From: Amycolatopsis benzoatilytica AK 16/65
GTDB taxonomy: Bacteria > Actinomycetota > Actinomycetes > Mycobacteriales > Pseudonocardiaceae
Length of the DNA: 64,000 nucleotides
Assembly (NCBI RefSeq): GCF_000383915.1
Contig: NZ_KB912942.1
Coordinates: 690,506 to 754,505, forward strand
Direction of reading: 5' to 3'
Shown: positions 27,455 to 37,546 of the stretch, in pieces
Numbering within the stretch: the first letter of the stretch is position 1
How the letters are laid out: each line of letters starts with the position of its first letter
Program-made: the position numbers and the translations under genes
Notes under the pieces: generated by a model
Database searches by the model: none
What the model saw: only the letters and a program-made list of their open reading frames with translations
What the model was told of the DNA's origin: nothing

Positions 27455-28489
27455 CTACGAAGCGTTCCTGAGAGGAGCCCCAGCTTCGCGCAGGTGCCGC
27501 AGCGTCTGCCGGTAGGACGACACCAGCCCGGTGCGCAGGTAGGGCACGCCGATCTCGGCGCAATACGCCTCGACGACCGGCTGGGCCCGGCGCAGATTCA
27601 CCGACGGCATGCTCGGGAACAGGTGATGCTCGATCTGGTGGTTCAGCCCGCCCAGCAGGACGTCGAGCACCGGGCCGCCGTCGACGTTGCGCGAGGTGAG
27701 CACCTGCTTGCGCAGGAAGTCCAGTTCCGGCTTGCCGGTCAGGGTCGGCATGCCCTTGTGGTTCGGCGCGAAAATCGATCCCATGTAGACGCCCCACAGT
27801 CCTTGGTGGACGGCGAAGAACGCCAGCGCCAGACCGGGCGGAAGGACAACGCACAGGGCACCGAGGTAGAGCGCGAAGTGGGCGCACAGCAGAGCCGCTT
27901 CCAGGCCCCGGCGGCGCAGCCCAGGACGAGCGACAGCGCGGATGCCCGACCAGTGCAGATTGAGCCCTTCGAGGGTGAGCAGCGGGAAGAACAGCACTGC
28001 CTGGTGCCGCCCGACGAACCGGGGCAGGCCACGCGCTTCGCGGGCCTGGCGCTGGGACCAGACGATGATGTCCGGGTCGACGTCCGGGTCCAGTTCCTCG
28101 TGGTTCGGATTCGCGTGGTGGCGGGTGTGCTTGTCCATCCACCAGCCGTAGCTCATGCCGATGCCGAGGTTCCCGGCCAGCCGCCCGGCGATCTCGGCCG
28201 GCCGGCGCCTGCGGAACGTCTGCCGGTGCGCCAGGTCGTGCGACAGCAGGGCGATCTGGCCGAAAAGGAACGCCTGGAAGACGGCTACCGCGAGCTGCCA
28301 CCACGAATCGCCGAGCAGCGCGAACGCGACCCATCCGCCGGCGAACAACGCGGTCACCAGCGCGATCCGCACCGCGTAGTAGCCGGGGCGGCGGTCCAGC
28401 AGGCCGGCGTCGGCGATCCGGCGCGACAGCCGGGAGAAGTCGCTGCCCGGCCGGGGCGGCGCGTCGAGGACGAGCTTTTCGGTGGTCAC
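27455..28489 (-). CDS. membrane fatty acid desaturase
   Basis: 344 aa with four or so membrane segments. The three histidine boxes of front-end/acyl-lipid desaturases are visible: HDLAH, HTRHH and HQIEHH. It introduces a double bond into a fatty acyl chain using a di-iron centre at the membrane. I chose the GTG at 28489 (VTTEKLVLDAPPRPGSDFSRLSRRI), which matches the usual N-terminus; an upstream GTG at 28564, one base after the Lrp stop, would add 25 residues. It needs an electron donor not encoded nearby. Confidence 0.85.
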   Translation of the reverse strand: MTTEKLVLDAPPRPGSDFSRLSRRIADAGLLDRRPGYYAVRIALVTALFAGGWVAFALLGDSWWQLAVAVFQAFLFGQIALLSHDLAHRQTFRRRRPAEIAGRLAGNLGIGMSYGWWMDKHTRHHANPNHEELDPDVDPDIIVWSQRQAREARGLPRFVGRHQAVLFFPLLTLEGLNLHWSGIRAVARPGLRRRGLEAALLCAHFALYLGALCVVLPPGLALAFFAVHQGLWGVYMGSIFAPNHKGMPTLTGKPELDFLRKQVLTSRNVDGGPVLDVLLGGLNHQIEHHLFPSMPSVNLRRAQPVVEAYCAEIGVPYLRTGLVSSYRQTLRHLREAGAPLRNAS

Positions 28490-28565
28490 TCCGGCGAGTC
28501 TGGCGGTCCACGGGCCGGGCCGGAAACCGGGAGCCCCGACTGTCGATGCGGGGGCTGGCCCCACC

Positions 28566-29573
28566 TCAGCCAGTCACCGGGGCCCAGAAGTCCATCGGCA
28601 CTGTGCCGTCCGCCCTTCCCGTCTCGCCGAGCAACCGTCCCATCAGCTTCACCGTCCGCAGCGTGACCGCCCGGTTGACGATCTCCAGCCACGGAAGCTT
28701 CGCCGCCAGTGCCGCTTCCAGCGCGGTGGCGTCGTGATGGCTGGCCAGCCACGCCACCGCCAGCAGATTCGCCTCGCTGGTCACCGCGGCGCACATACGG
28801 ATCTCCGGCAGGGTCGCGAGCGAACTGGCGGTCGTCTCGAGCTTGTCCGGCGGCACCCGCAGCCACAGCATCGCGGTGACCGGTGCCGGCGACAGCGGCC
28901 GCGCGATCTCGCAGCGAAGCCGAACCGCCCTGTGCGCCACCAACGTCTCCAACCGTCGGCGCACCGTCGTCGCGCCGACCCCCAGCCGAAGCGCCAGCGC
29001 CGCGGCCGAGGCACGGACGTCTTCACCGAGAGCCACGACCAGCGCGCAGTCCAAGTCGGTGAACCGAGGGGGCGCGGTCGCGCGCGGCGGCCGATTGGTC
29101 AGCGCTTCGCGTTCGACCGGCGAAATCGCGCGTACCCGCCAGCGGCTGCCCTCGGTGAACATCTTCGGCGAGAGGTTGACCCGGACCCCGGTGACGCCCG
29201 GCCGGTTCGCCAGCCGGCGCAGCACGTAGTCGGAAAGATCCGACAAGGCCGGGGTGATGACGTGCAGGTGGAGATCGCAGTGTCCGGCCAGGTAGTCGAC
29301 GGTCGGCACGTGCGGGTCGAGCGCCAGTTCCTGGGCCACCCGCAGCGCTTGGCCGGGCGCGCAGTCGATTTCCACGAACGCCAGCGTCATCTTCGCCAGC
29401 AGGTCGCCGCCCGGGTACGCGGTCAGCCAGGCGTGGCCGCGCTCGGCAAGCCCTTCCCAATGCCGCGCCGCGGTGACCGAGCCGATGCCCAGCGCGCTGC
29501 CGACTGCCGACCAGGAGGCCCGCGGGTCGGTCTGCAACGCGTCGAGCAGTTTGAGCTCGGTTTCGCTCAACAA
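28566..29573 (-). CDS. double-domain Lrp/AsnC family regulator
   Basis: 335 aa, about twice the length of a classical Lrp protein. Two halves each have an AsnC-type HTH followed by a RAM-like ligand domain: N-terminal LSETELKLLDALQTDPRASW and a second HTH around residue 170 (FTDLDCALVVALGEDVRASA). Such tandem Lrp regulators are common in actinobacteria. It is divergent from the M20 remnant and the DUF3311/symporter operon and may control import of an amino acid or small acid, by inference from position. Confidence 0.85.
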   Translation of the reverse strand: MLSETELKLLDALQTDPRASWSAVGSALGIGSVTAARHWEGLAERGHAWLTAYPGGDLLAKMTLAFVEIDCAPGQALRVAQELALDPHVPTVDYLAGHCDLHLHVITPALSDLSDYVLRRLANRPGVTGVRVNLSPKMFTEGSRWRVRAISPVEREALTNRPPRATAPPRFTDLDCALVVALGEDVRASAAALALRLGVGATTVRRRLETLVAHRAVRLRCEIARPLSPAPVTAMLWLRVPPDKLETTASSLATLPEIRMCAAVTSEANLLAVAWLASHHDATALEAALAAKLPWLEIVNRAVTLRTVKLMGRLLGETGRADGTVPMDFWAPVTG

Positions 29574-29695
29574 TGGCGGATCCTTCGCTTCCAGCGCACC
29601 GATCCGGCGGATTCATGCGAACTTCCCGGCAACAGCATTCGACACTCCCATCATCGTCGGGCCAGCATAAGTGGACGATCCAGCGAGGGAGACCC

Positions 29696-30112
29696 ATGTC
29701 CTTGCGCGCCGACGCCGCCACCCCGCATCCCGAACTCGTCACCCTCCGCCGCAAACCCGAAATCGGCCTCGTCCCGCCCCGCACCCAGGAGACGGTTCTG
29801 AGCGCCCTCGACCGGCCGGACCTGGAAAGCACGCTCGGAGAGAACCTCACCGCGGTCCTTCGGAGGAGCGGCGGTCCGGGCGGAACCGTGCTGCTGCGCG
29901 GCGACACGGCCGCGCTGCCGGTCACCGCATCGTCCGGCGAGGAGTTCTCGTCGACCAGCGACGACGCGACGCACGCGGGCGGGCACGACCTGCGCACTCC
30001 CGGTCTGGCGGGAGCGGTGCGGCCGCTCGCCGACCGCCCGGACAAGCTCGCCCACGGGGCGATACTGCTCGCCGAACCGGCCTGCCGCCGGCTCGCGCTT
30101 CTGGCAGCGTGA
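29696..30112 (+). pseudogene. remnant of an M20 peptidase/amidohydrolase
   Basis: 138 codons that align only with the first third of M20 family amidohydrolases (normally about 400 aa). HPELVTLRRKPEIGL, GGTVLLRGDTAALPVT and THAGGHDLRTPGLAGAVRPL correspond to the conserved HPE, RADMDALPV and HACGHD blocks, but the second Asp and the Cys of the latter two are replaced, and the dimerisation and second metal domains are missing. It still has a good GAGGGAG site and an intact frame, so a short protein may be made. It sits between the Lrp gene and DUF3311, 4 bp before the latter. Confidence 0.65.
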
Positions 30113-30116
30113 TCGC

Positions 30117-30314
30117 ATGCGCAGCTGCTATCTCCCGCCGGTCTTCCCCGTCCTGGCTCTGGTCCTCATGCCGTTCCTGCCGTTCGTCAACTCCGCCGGG
30201 CTGTGGCTCGGCCTGCCGAAAATGATGGTGTGGGGCGGGTTCTGGTGCCTCATGTTCACCCCAGCCCTGCTGCTGTCCGAACGCCTGATGGCGCGCAGCG
30301 GCGAGGAGGAGTAA
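30117..30314 (+). CDS. DUF3311 small membrane protein
   Basis: 65 aa with two hydrophobic segments (VFPVLALVLMPFLPFVN and MMVWGGFWCLMFTPALLL) and a charged C-terminus. DUF3311 genes regularly precede a sodium:solute symporter and are taken as its small partner subunit. That is the arrangement here, with a 3-bp gap. Confidence 0.85.
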   Translation: MRSCYLPPVFPVLALVLMPFLPFVNSAGLWLGLPKMMVWGGFWCLMFTPALLLSERLMARSGEEE

Positions 30315-30317
30315 CCG

Positions 30318-31751
30318 ATGATCCTCGCCTTCACCCTCGCCGGCATCGTGCTGATCGGCGTGCTCGGTTTCGTCGGCCGCCGCCGTCCCGCCGCCGATCT
30401 GGCGGAATGGACTGTCGGCGGCCGGAAGTTCGGCGCGCTCACCATGTGGTTCCTGCAGGCAGGCGAAGTCTTCACCACCTTCACCTTCCTCGGCATGGCC
30501 GGGCTCGCGTTCTCCGGCGGCGTGGCCGCGATGTACGCGCTGCCCTATGTCCCGATCGCTTATGTGGTCCTGTTCTTCCTCGCCAAGCGGATCTGGCGGA
30601 TGGGCAAGGACCGCGGCTACCTGACCCAGGGCGACTTCCTGGAGGACCGTTACTCCAGCCGCGCGCTGGGCACCGTGTCGGCGATCCTCGGCGTCGTGTT
30701 CGTGCTGCCGTACCTGCAGCTGCAGATCACCGGCCTGGGCTTGATCGTCCGGCTGGTCACCGGCGACCGCGCGTCCGGCACGCTGAGCATGATCGCCGGC
30801 AGCGTGCTGGTGGTCGCGTTCGTGCTGTGGGCCGGGCTGCGCGGGGTGGCCGCGACCTCGTACTTCAAGGACGCGATCATGCTGGTCGTGCTGGTAGTGC
30901 TGATCATCGCGGTGCCCGCGCACTTCGCCGGCGGCGTGTCCGGCGTGTTCCGCAAGGTCAACGATCTGCACCCGGAGAAGCTGTTCGTGCACGCCGGGGC
31001 GAACGACCACACCTGGTTCATCACCAGCATGCTGGTGAGCGCGATCGGCGTCGGCCTGATGACGCTGCCGCACACCTGGCCCGCGCTGATGTCCGCGCGC
31101 GACCCGAAGGTGCTGCGCCGCAACTACACCTGGATGCCGGTGTACGAGCTGTGCCTGCTGCTGCCGATGATCATCGGGTTCGCCGCGATCCTGGTGGTGC
31201 CCAAGGGGAGCGACCCGAACGGCGTGCTGCTGACGCTGAGCAAGGACGCGCTGCCCGGCTGGGTGACCGGCCTGGTGGTGGTCGCCGCGACGGCCACCGC
31301 GATGGTGCCCGCGGCGGGCATCCTGATCGGCATTTCTTCCCTGGTGGCCAGGAACATCACCCGGGTGCGCAGCGAGCGCAAGCAGTTCTGGATCAACCAC
31401 GGGACGGTTGTGCTGGCCAGCGCGCTGGCCTTGGTGCTCGGCATCTACCGGCCGGATCTGCTGGCGAACCTGCTGCTGCTCACCTACTCCGGTTCGGTGC
31501 AGCTGGCCCCGGCGAACCTGCTGGGCTTCCGGAAGAAGGTCCCGGTAGGCAAGGTGCCGGTGTTCGCCGGCCTGGCCGCGGGCGAGCTGGTGGTGCTCTG
31601 GCTGACCTTTGTGGACACCAAGCTGGCCGGCACGGTGAACGTGGGCCTGATCGGCCTCGCCGTCAACGTGGTCGTGCTGGCGGCGGCCGCCCTCGTCGAA
31701 CGGGCGGCGGCCCGGTCCGGCGAGGTCGTGCGGACGGGAGAACACGTATGA
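30318..31751 (+). CDS. sodium:solute symporter (SSS family)
   Basis: 477 aa, about 12-13 hydrophobic segments. N-terminal FTLAGIVLIGVLGFVGRRRP, then DLAEWTVGGRKFGALTMWFLQAGE, characteristic of the SSS family with its WTVGGR motif. Imports an organic solute with sodium; monocarboxylates or amino acids are common in the DUF3311-linked branch. Followed by an amidohydrolase overlapping by 4 bp, so the transported compound may be the product or substrate of that enzyme. Confidence 0.88.
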   Translation: MILAFTLAGIVLIGVLGFVGRRRPAADLAEWTVGGRKFGALTMWFLQAGEVFTTFTFLGMAGLAFSGGVAAMYALPYVPIAYVVLFFLAKRIWRMGKDRGYLTQGDFLEDRYSSRALGTVSAILGVVFVLPYLQLQITGLGLIVRLVTGDRASGTLSMIAGSVLVVAFVLWAGLRGVAATSYFKDAIMLVVLVVLIIAVPAHFAGGVSGVFRKVNDLHPEKLFVHAGANDHTWFITSMLVSAIGVGLMTLPHTWPALMSARDPKVLRRNYTWMPVYELCLLLPMIIGFAAILVVPKGSDPNGVLLTLSKDALPGWVTGLVVVAATATAMVPAAGILIGISSLVARNITRVRSERKQFWINHGTVVLASALALVLGIYRPDLLANLLLLTYSGSVQLAPANLLGFRKKVPVGKVPVFAGLAAGELVVLWLTFVDTKLAGTVNVGLIGLAVNVVVLAAAALVERAAARSGEVVRTGEHV

Positions 31752-32950
31752 CCCGCGTCCTTTTCACCGGCGGCGCGGTGTTCGACGGCACTGGAAGCGA
31801 TCCCGCGCCCGCGGACGTGCTGGTCGAAGACGGCCGGATCGTCGAGGTCGGCACCGGGCTCGACGGCGACCGCGCGGTGGACTGTGCCGGAGCGACGCTG
31901 CTGCCCGGGCTGTTCGACTGCCACGTGCACGTGACGGTGTCCGACATCGGCCTGCTGCCGCGCGTGCAGAAGCCGTTCTCGTACCAGTTCTACGAGGCCG
32001 CCCGGAACCTGTGGACCACGCTGAAACTGGGCATCACGACGGTCCGCGACGCCGCCGGTGCCGACTTGGGCATCAAGCAAGCGGTCGCGGACGGCCTGAT
32101 CCCCGGTCCTCGGATGGAAATCGCTATCGGCCTGATCAGCCCCACCGGCGGCCACGGCGACGGCTGGACGATTTCCGGACACTGCGTGCCGCTGTCGCTG
32201 CCGCATCCCGGCCGCCCGGAGGCGCTGGCAGACGGTCCCGACGAGATGCGCCGGGTCGCCCGGACGCTGCTGCGGGCCGGCGCCGACGTCCTGAAGGTAT
32301 GTACCACCGGCGGCGTGCTCTCGCCTCGGGACGACCCGCGGCACTCGCAGTTCACGCTTGCGGAACTGGATGTCCTGGTCACTGAAGCGACCATGCAGGG
32401 CCGGTCGGTGATGGCCCATGCGCAAGGCGCGGAAGGCATCAAGAACGCGGTACGCGCCGGCATCCGCTCGATCGAGCACGGCATCTACCTGGACGACGAA
32501 GCCATCGAACTGATGCTGGCCCGCGGCACTTGGCTCGTCCCGACCCTGGTGGCGCCGGTCAACGTCGTCCGCGCGGCCGCCGCCGGCGCCTCGCTGCCGG
32601 ATGCCGTGGTGGCGAAGGCGAAAGAAGTCGCCGAAGTACACGCGGATTCGGTACGCCGGGCGGTCGCGGCCGGCGTCCGCATCGCGATGGGCACCGACAG
32701 CGGCGTCGGTCCACACGGGACGAATCTGGAAGAGCTGGAACTGATGCGGCAGACCGGCATGTCGCCCGGCGACGTCCTGGCCGCCGCGACCTCGTCGGCG
32801 GCCCGCCTGCTCGGCAAGGACGCCGAACTGGGCCGGATCGCTCCTGGCCACCGGGCGGACGTCGTCGTGGTTTCCGGCGATCCGTACGACTTCCCGGCGC
32901 TGGCCGGGAACATCCGGGAGGTGTGGCAGGACGGCGTGCGCGCCGTGTGA
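31748..32950 (+). CDS. metal-dependent amidohydrolase (imidazolonepropionase/prolidase-like)
   Basis: 400 aa. TIM-barrel amidohydrolase: N-terminal beta-sandwich part, LLPGLFDCHVHVT with the H-x-H metal site, a lysine in GADVLKVCTTGGV, histidines in MAHAQG and SIEHGIYLD, and the late aspartate in MGTDSGVG; then the C-terminal AGHRADVVVVSGDP segment. This branch hydrolyses cyclic amides or Xaa-Pro type dipeptides. The operon link to a symporter suggests catabolism of an imported dipeptide or cyclic compound. ATGA overlap with the symporter. Confidence 0.85.
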   Translation: MTRVLFTGGAVFDGTGSDPAPADVLVEDGRIVEVGTGLDGDRAVDCAGATLLPGLFDCHVHVTVSDIGLLPRVQKPFSYQFYEAARNLWTTLKLGITTVRDAAGADLGIKQAVADGLIPGPRMEIAIGLISPTGGHGDGWTISGHCVPLSLPHPGRPEALADGPDEMRRVARTLLRAGADVLKVCTTGGVLSPRDDPRHSQFTLAELDVLVTEATMQGRSVMAHAQGAEGIKNAVRAGIRSIEHGIYLDDEAIELMLARGTWLVPTLVAPVNVVRAAAAGASLPDAVVAKAKEVAEVHADSVRRAVAAGVRIAMGTDSGVGPHGTNLEELELMRQTGMSPGDVLAAATSSAARLLGKDAELGRIAPGHRADVVVVSGDPYDFPALAGNIREVWQDGVRAV

Positions 32951-32980
32951 GATCGCGGTCCGCGCGGCATACTTGCCGCC

Positions 32981-34117
32981 GTGACCGTGCAGACCGAGGA
33001 ACGCCACGCGTCCTGGCTCGAGCTCTTCTTCGACCTGGTGGCGGTAGCCGGCGTCGCCCAGCTTTCGCACCTCCTGCGCGGAAGCACGACCTGGGGCGAC
33101 GCCGGCTTGTACGTGGTGTGCTTTCTGGCTTTCTGGACGGCCTGGATGTGCTTCACCGTGTACGGCAACGTCACCGGTGCCGCCGCCCGCACCATGCCGG
33201 TGCTGCTGGCGATGGCCGGGCTGGTGTTCATGTCCGTTTCAGTGCACGACCTCGGCAAGCACGCCCAGGTTTTCGCGGTGGCGTATCTGGCGGTGCGCAG
33301 CTTGGCGAGCCGAGTCTGGGAAGGCCGGACAAGCACCCGGATCGTCGTGGAATGGCCGGTCGTGCACGCCGGGGTGGGCGTCGTGCCGTGGTTCGTTTCG
33401 CTGTGGGCCGACGCCCCGGGCAAATATGGGCTGTGGGCCTTGGGCTTGGCACTGGACTTGCTGATCAGCCTCACCGTGTCCGGCGAACGGTTGGCGCGGA
33501 AAGCCGCCTCCCGGGTGTCGCGCCGCGAGCCCGGCGCCCGGACCGCGTTCGCGCACCTGGACCTCACCCATTTTGGTGAACGTTTGGGCCTGTTCACTAT
33601 CATCGTGCTGGGCGAGGGAGTCCTGACCGTCACCGAGGCGATGGCCGAGACACCGGACTGGCCCGCGCCGCTGTTCTGGACGGTGATCGCGATCCTGGCG
33701 CTGCTGGCTGCCTTGTGGGGCGCGGCGCTCTACCAAGGCTTCGCCGGGATCCCGTACCTGCGCCAAACCACCTGGGGCCCACGCAGTTTGCTGCCCGTGC
33801 ATTGCCTGACCGCAGGATTGCTGGCCGCGTTGGCGGCGGGCCTGGGGGACGTCGTCGAGTCGCTGGAACACGGCGAAATGGCCCCCGGAACCCGATGGCT
33901 CATCTGCGGCTGCGTAGCCGCCTTCACGATTATCGGGGCGGTCTCCCGAGCGACTTCGCAACGGTGGTCCCGCTGGGATTACCTGGCTACCGCGGCAGGC
34001 GTGGCGATCCCGCTCGCGATCGGCTTCTTCGGTGCGCCCCTGGACCCCGTCAGATTCCTCTGGCTCCTGGTCTTGGCCGTCGCCCTCTCGCTGACGCGAG
34101 GCCCGCGCAGGAAATAG
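32981..34117 (+). CDS. low-temperature-requirement A (LtrA) family membrane protein
   Basis: 378 aa, about ten hydrophobic segments. The N-terminal ASWLELFFDLVAVAGVAQLSH and the middle HFGERLGLFTIIVLGEGVL are the conserved LtrA blocks. The function of LtrA is not established beyond cold-growth phenotypes in Listeria. GTG start. A dispersed palindrome lies between its stop and the convergent hydrolase gene. Confidence 0.88.
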   Translation: MTVQTEERHASWLELFFDLVAVAGVAQLSHLLRGSTTWGDAGLYVVCFLAFWTAWMCFTVYGNVTGAAARTMPVLLAMAGLVFMSVSVHDLGKHAQVFAVAYLAVRSLASRVWEGRTSTRIVVEWPVVHAGVGVVPWFVSLWADAPGKYGLWALGLALDLLISLTVSGERLARKAASRVSRREPGARTAFAHLDLTHFGERLGLFTIIVLGEGVLTVTEAMAETPDWPAPLFWTVIAILALLAALWGAALYQGFAGIPYLRQTTWGPRSLLPVHCLTAGLLAALAAGLGDVVESLEHGEMAPGTRWLICGCVAAFTIIGAVSRATSQRWSRWDYLATAAGVAIPLAIGFFGAPLDPVRFLWLLVLAVALSLTRGPRRK

Positions 34118-34179
34118 CGAGTATTCGGCACTCCCTCGCTTGTCTCAGGTGGTGCGCGCTGAACGGTCCGCTGGCCTAT

Positions 34180-34229
34180 CCGTGAAGGGCCCTTGGGGGA
34201 ATCCAAGTCCCTGAAGGGGCCCTTCACGG
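34180..34229. repeat. dispersed palindromic repeat, copy 2
   Basis: CCGTGAAGGGCCCTTGGGGG and its near mirror image around a short AATCCAAGT centre. Lies between two convergent genes, the placement of a bidirectional terminator. Confidence 0.85.
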
Positions 34230-34308
34230 ACAGACCGGCACACTGGCCGCCCAGGCATCACGACAGCACCACGTGAGACACGCTTCAGCGATCCGTTCCC
34301 CGGGAATC

Positions 34309-35109
34309 TCACTCCAGCAGCAATTCCCGCAAGGCGGTGCCGAACTTGACCGGATTCCGCTGCGGCCCCAAATGCGCCCCCGGCGTCTCCACGAACGGCA
34401 ACCCCAGCTCCAACGCCAAAATCTTGGCCGGCTGATAGTGATACCACCCCCGGCTTCCTTCTCCGGCGGTGGGCACGATCTCCGTGCCGGTACGGCGCAA
34501 CGCCCGCAAATCCGGAAGGTAATCGAAGAACTCCCGCAGTTCCCGGTCGAACAGCCGCAGCCAGTCGCTTTCGTTGGGCAACCGCATCCGGGGAAGATCC
34601 GGCAGCGCCGCGCCCGCGATCCCGTCCGCGAACCGCGTGACGGCCCCCATCAGGTCCCCAGCGCGAGCCATCCGGATCTGCTCGGCGGTAGCGTCGAGAA
34701 TCCCGCCGGCATCCGGCATCAACTGCACCGCGGGCGGTTCGTGCGCGACGAACGTCGTCACCCGATCCGGGTACCGCGCCACCAGATCAAGCCCGATCAA
34801 CGCCCCCGCGCTGGTCCCGAACATCAACGCGGCGTCGCTCCCGACCGAGTCGAGCACCGCCAGCGCGTCGTCCGCCTGGGTCGCCACCGGCACCGGCCCG
34901 GTCGTGGTGTCCGTGCTGCCGAAGTGCCCGCGCCGGTCGTAGGTGACGACCGTGAAGTCCGTGCGCAACTGCTTGATCAAGGCCCGGAACGAATCCGCCC
35001 CGCCGGTACCGCCCGGGACGAGCAGCAGCAGCGGACCCTCGCCCGTGATACGGACGGCCAGCTCGCCGTCAGCGACCGGGCAGCGATGGTCGGCAGTCTC
35101 CGCGATCAT
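34309..35109 (-). CDS. alpha/beta hydrolase
   Basis: 266 aa. LLLVPGGTGGADSFRAL (oxyanion region), TYDRRGHFGS, nucleophile elbow FGTSAGALIGL and a final ETPGAHLGPQRNP with the histidine. This resembles small actinobacterial hydrolases annotated near MhpC. I chose ATG 35109 (MIAETADHRCPVADGEL); the open frame extends 59 codons upstream into the neighbouring divergent gene. Substrate unknown. Confidence 0.78.
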   Translation of the reverse strand: MIAETADHRCPVADGELAVRITGEGPLLLLVPGGTGGADSFRALIKQLRTDFTVVTYDRRGHFGSTDTTTGPVPVATQADDALAVLDSVGSDAALMFGTSAGALIGLDLVARYPDRVTTFVAHEPPAVQLMPDAGGILDATAEQIRMARAGDLMGAVTRFADGIAGAALPDLPRMRLPNESDWLRLFDRELREFFDYLPDLRALRRTGTEIVPTAGEGSRGWYHYQPAKILALELGLPFVETPGAHLGPQRNPVKFGTALRELLLE

Positions 35110-35191
35110 CCCGAAAGTCAAGCACAACCCGGTCCCGGCCAGACCTCCCGGAGGCCAGGTTTCTGTCGGCAGCGGGTGCGACACTGCCGGC

Positions 35192-35668
35192 ATGACAAGT
35201 TGGGATGAGTTCGCCGCCGCCGCTCCGTCCCTGGCCTCGCGCGTCCGGGCCCGTTTCGCCGCCGCCGAGTCGCACGTCCTGGCCACGCTCCGCAGCGACG
35301 GTTCGCCGCGCGTGAGCGGCTCGGAAATCGACTTCCGGGACGGCGAGGCCTACCTCGGCTCGATGCTGGACGCCCGGAAAGCCCGGGACCTCCGGCGCGA
35401 CGCCCGGTTCGCTCTGCACGCCTGCCCCGGGATCGAAGAAGGCGGCGACGCGAAAATCGCCGGCCGCGCCGTGGAGGTCACCGACCCGGCCGAGGTGACC
35501 CGGGTGCAGGAGGGACAGGAGAGTCACCTGTTCCGGCTGGACGTGCGGGAGGCCGTGCTGACCTGGGTGGAGGAGAACACCCTGGTCGTGGAGTCGTGGC
35601 ACCCGGGCCGGTGGGAGAGGTTCGACCGGCCGGACAACGGGCCGGCGGTGCACACGGAGCTTGGCTGA
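35192..35668 (+). CDS. pyridoxamine 5'-phosphate oxidase-like flavin/F420 protein
   Basis: 158 aa split-barrel protein. SHVLATLRSDGSPRVSGSEIDF is the usual FMN/F420-binding entry of the PPOX/FDOR superfamily, and ARKARDLRRDARFALHA follows as in that family. Whether it uses FMN or F420 cannot be decided. ATG 35192; divergent from the hydrolase gene with 82 bp between. Confidence 0.82.
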   Translation: MTSWDEFAAAAPSLASRVRARFAAAESHVLATLRSDGSPRVSGSEIDFRDGEAYLGSMLDARKARDLRRDARFALHACPGIEEGGDAKIAGRAVEVTDPAEVTRVQEGQESHLFRLDVREAVLTWVEENTLVVESWHPGRWERFDRPDNGPAVHTELG

Positions 35669-35750
35669 GGGGACTGAGCCGCCCGGCCGGTCGGCCTGGG
35701 ATTCCCGGGCGGCGGCGTGCGTTCGCGGAAAGCAAGCCTAGCCTGGCCGG

Positions 35751-36110
35751 ATGAAACTCACCTCCGTCGTGCTCGACGCGCCGGATCCCCGGATGCTCGC
35801 CGAGTTCTACCGGGGCCTGCTCGGCTGGCCGGTCGCCGCCGACGAGCCGGACTGGGTCACCCTGCGTCCGGCAGGAGGAGGGCCCGGACTGTCGTTCCAG
35901 CTTGAGCCGCGGCACGTGCGGCCCGGCTGGCCCGCCGGCCCGGGGGACCAGCAGATGCAGCTGCACCTGGACTTCGAGGTCGAAGGCCAGGCGGCGCTGG
36001 AGACTGCGGTCGCGAACGCGGTCGCGGCCGGGGCGACGATGGCGCAGGTCCAGCCGCAACCGGACGTCCGCGTCTTGATCGACCCGGCCGGGCACCCGTT
36101 CTGCTTCTAG
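35751..36110 (+). CDS. VOC (glyoxalase/bleomycin-resistance fold) protein
   Basis: 119 aa, two beta-alpha-beta-beta-beta halves: VVLDAPDPRMLAEFYRGLLGW at the start and MQLHLDFEV...FDPAGHPFCF-type ending (VLIDPAGHPFCF). Single-domain VOC proteins act as isomerases, dioxygenases or binding proteins; no substrate evident. Convergent with fadA5. Confidence 0.85.
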   Translation: MKLTSVVLDAPDPRMLAEFYRGLLGWPVAADEPDWVTLRPAGGGPGLSFQLEPRHVRPGWPAGPGDQQMQLHLDFEVEGQAALETAVANAVAAGATMAQVQPQPDVRVLIDPAGHPFCF

Positions 36111-36130
36111 ACCGCCGAGCCATAGCGCTG

Positions 36131-36156
36131 GCCGTGGAGCCGGATCAGCTCACGGC
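36131..36156. terminator. imperfect hairpin between VOC gene and fadA5
   Basis: GCCGTGGAGC (36131-36140) pairs with GCTCACGGC (36148-36156) with one bulged G and a 7-base loop. Located between two convergent stops. Confidence 0.35.
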
Positions 36157-36161
36157 TCTCG

Positions 36162-37313
<1,152 letters not shown>

Positions 37314-37328
37314 CTACCAGATCAAAAC

Positions 37329-37342
37329 TAGAACACGTTCCT
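37329..37342. promoter_or_regulatory. KstR-type operator upstream of fadA5
   Basis: TAGAACACGTTCCT matches the consensus except for the last base. It serves fadA5 on the minus strand. Confidence 0.7.
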
Positions 37343-37434
37343 GTTTTAGGCAAGCGCCCGCATGGCAGCCGAGATGTCGATCTTCGGCGAACGCACAATC
37401 ACTCACCTGCACTAATCCGGCCTGGAACGGTCAA

Positions 37435-37448
37435 GTAAACGGGTTTCA
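37435..37448. promoter_or_regulatory. weak KstR-like site between fadA5 and cyp125
   Basis: GTAAACGGGTTTCA keeps the AAC/GTT core and final A, but lacks the first T and has a non-palindromic GG centre. It lies between the two better boxes and could be an auxiliary site or chance. Confidence 0.3.
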
Positions 37449-37494
37449 CCAAAGCGGGTTCCCTGAGTTAACACCGTATGCTCTACTGGGGTCA

Positions 37495-37508
37495 TAGAAC
37501 GCGTTGCA
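37495..37508. promoter_or_regulatory. KstR-type operator upstream of cyp125
   Basis: TAGAACGCGTTGCA fits TnnAACnnGTTnnA at every fixed base and ends 38 bp before the cyp125 start. Confidence 0.8.
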
Positions 37509-37546
37509 GTTGGGCATCATCGCCGATCCCGCGCAGGAGGCAATCC

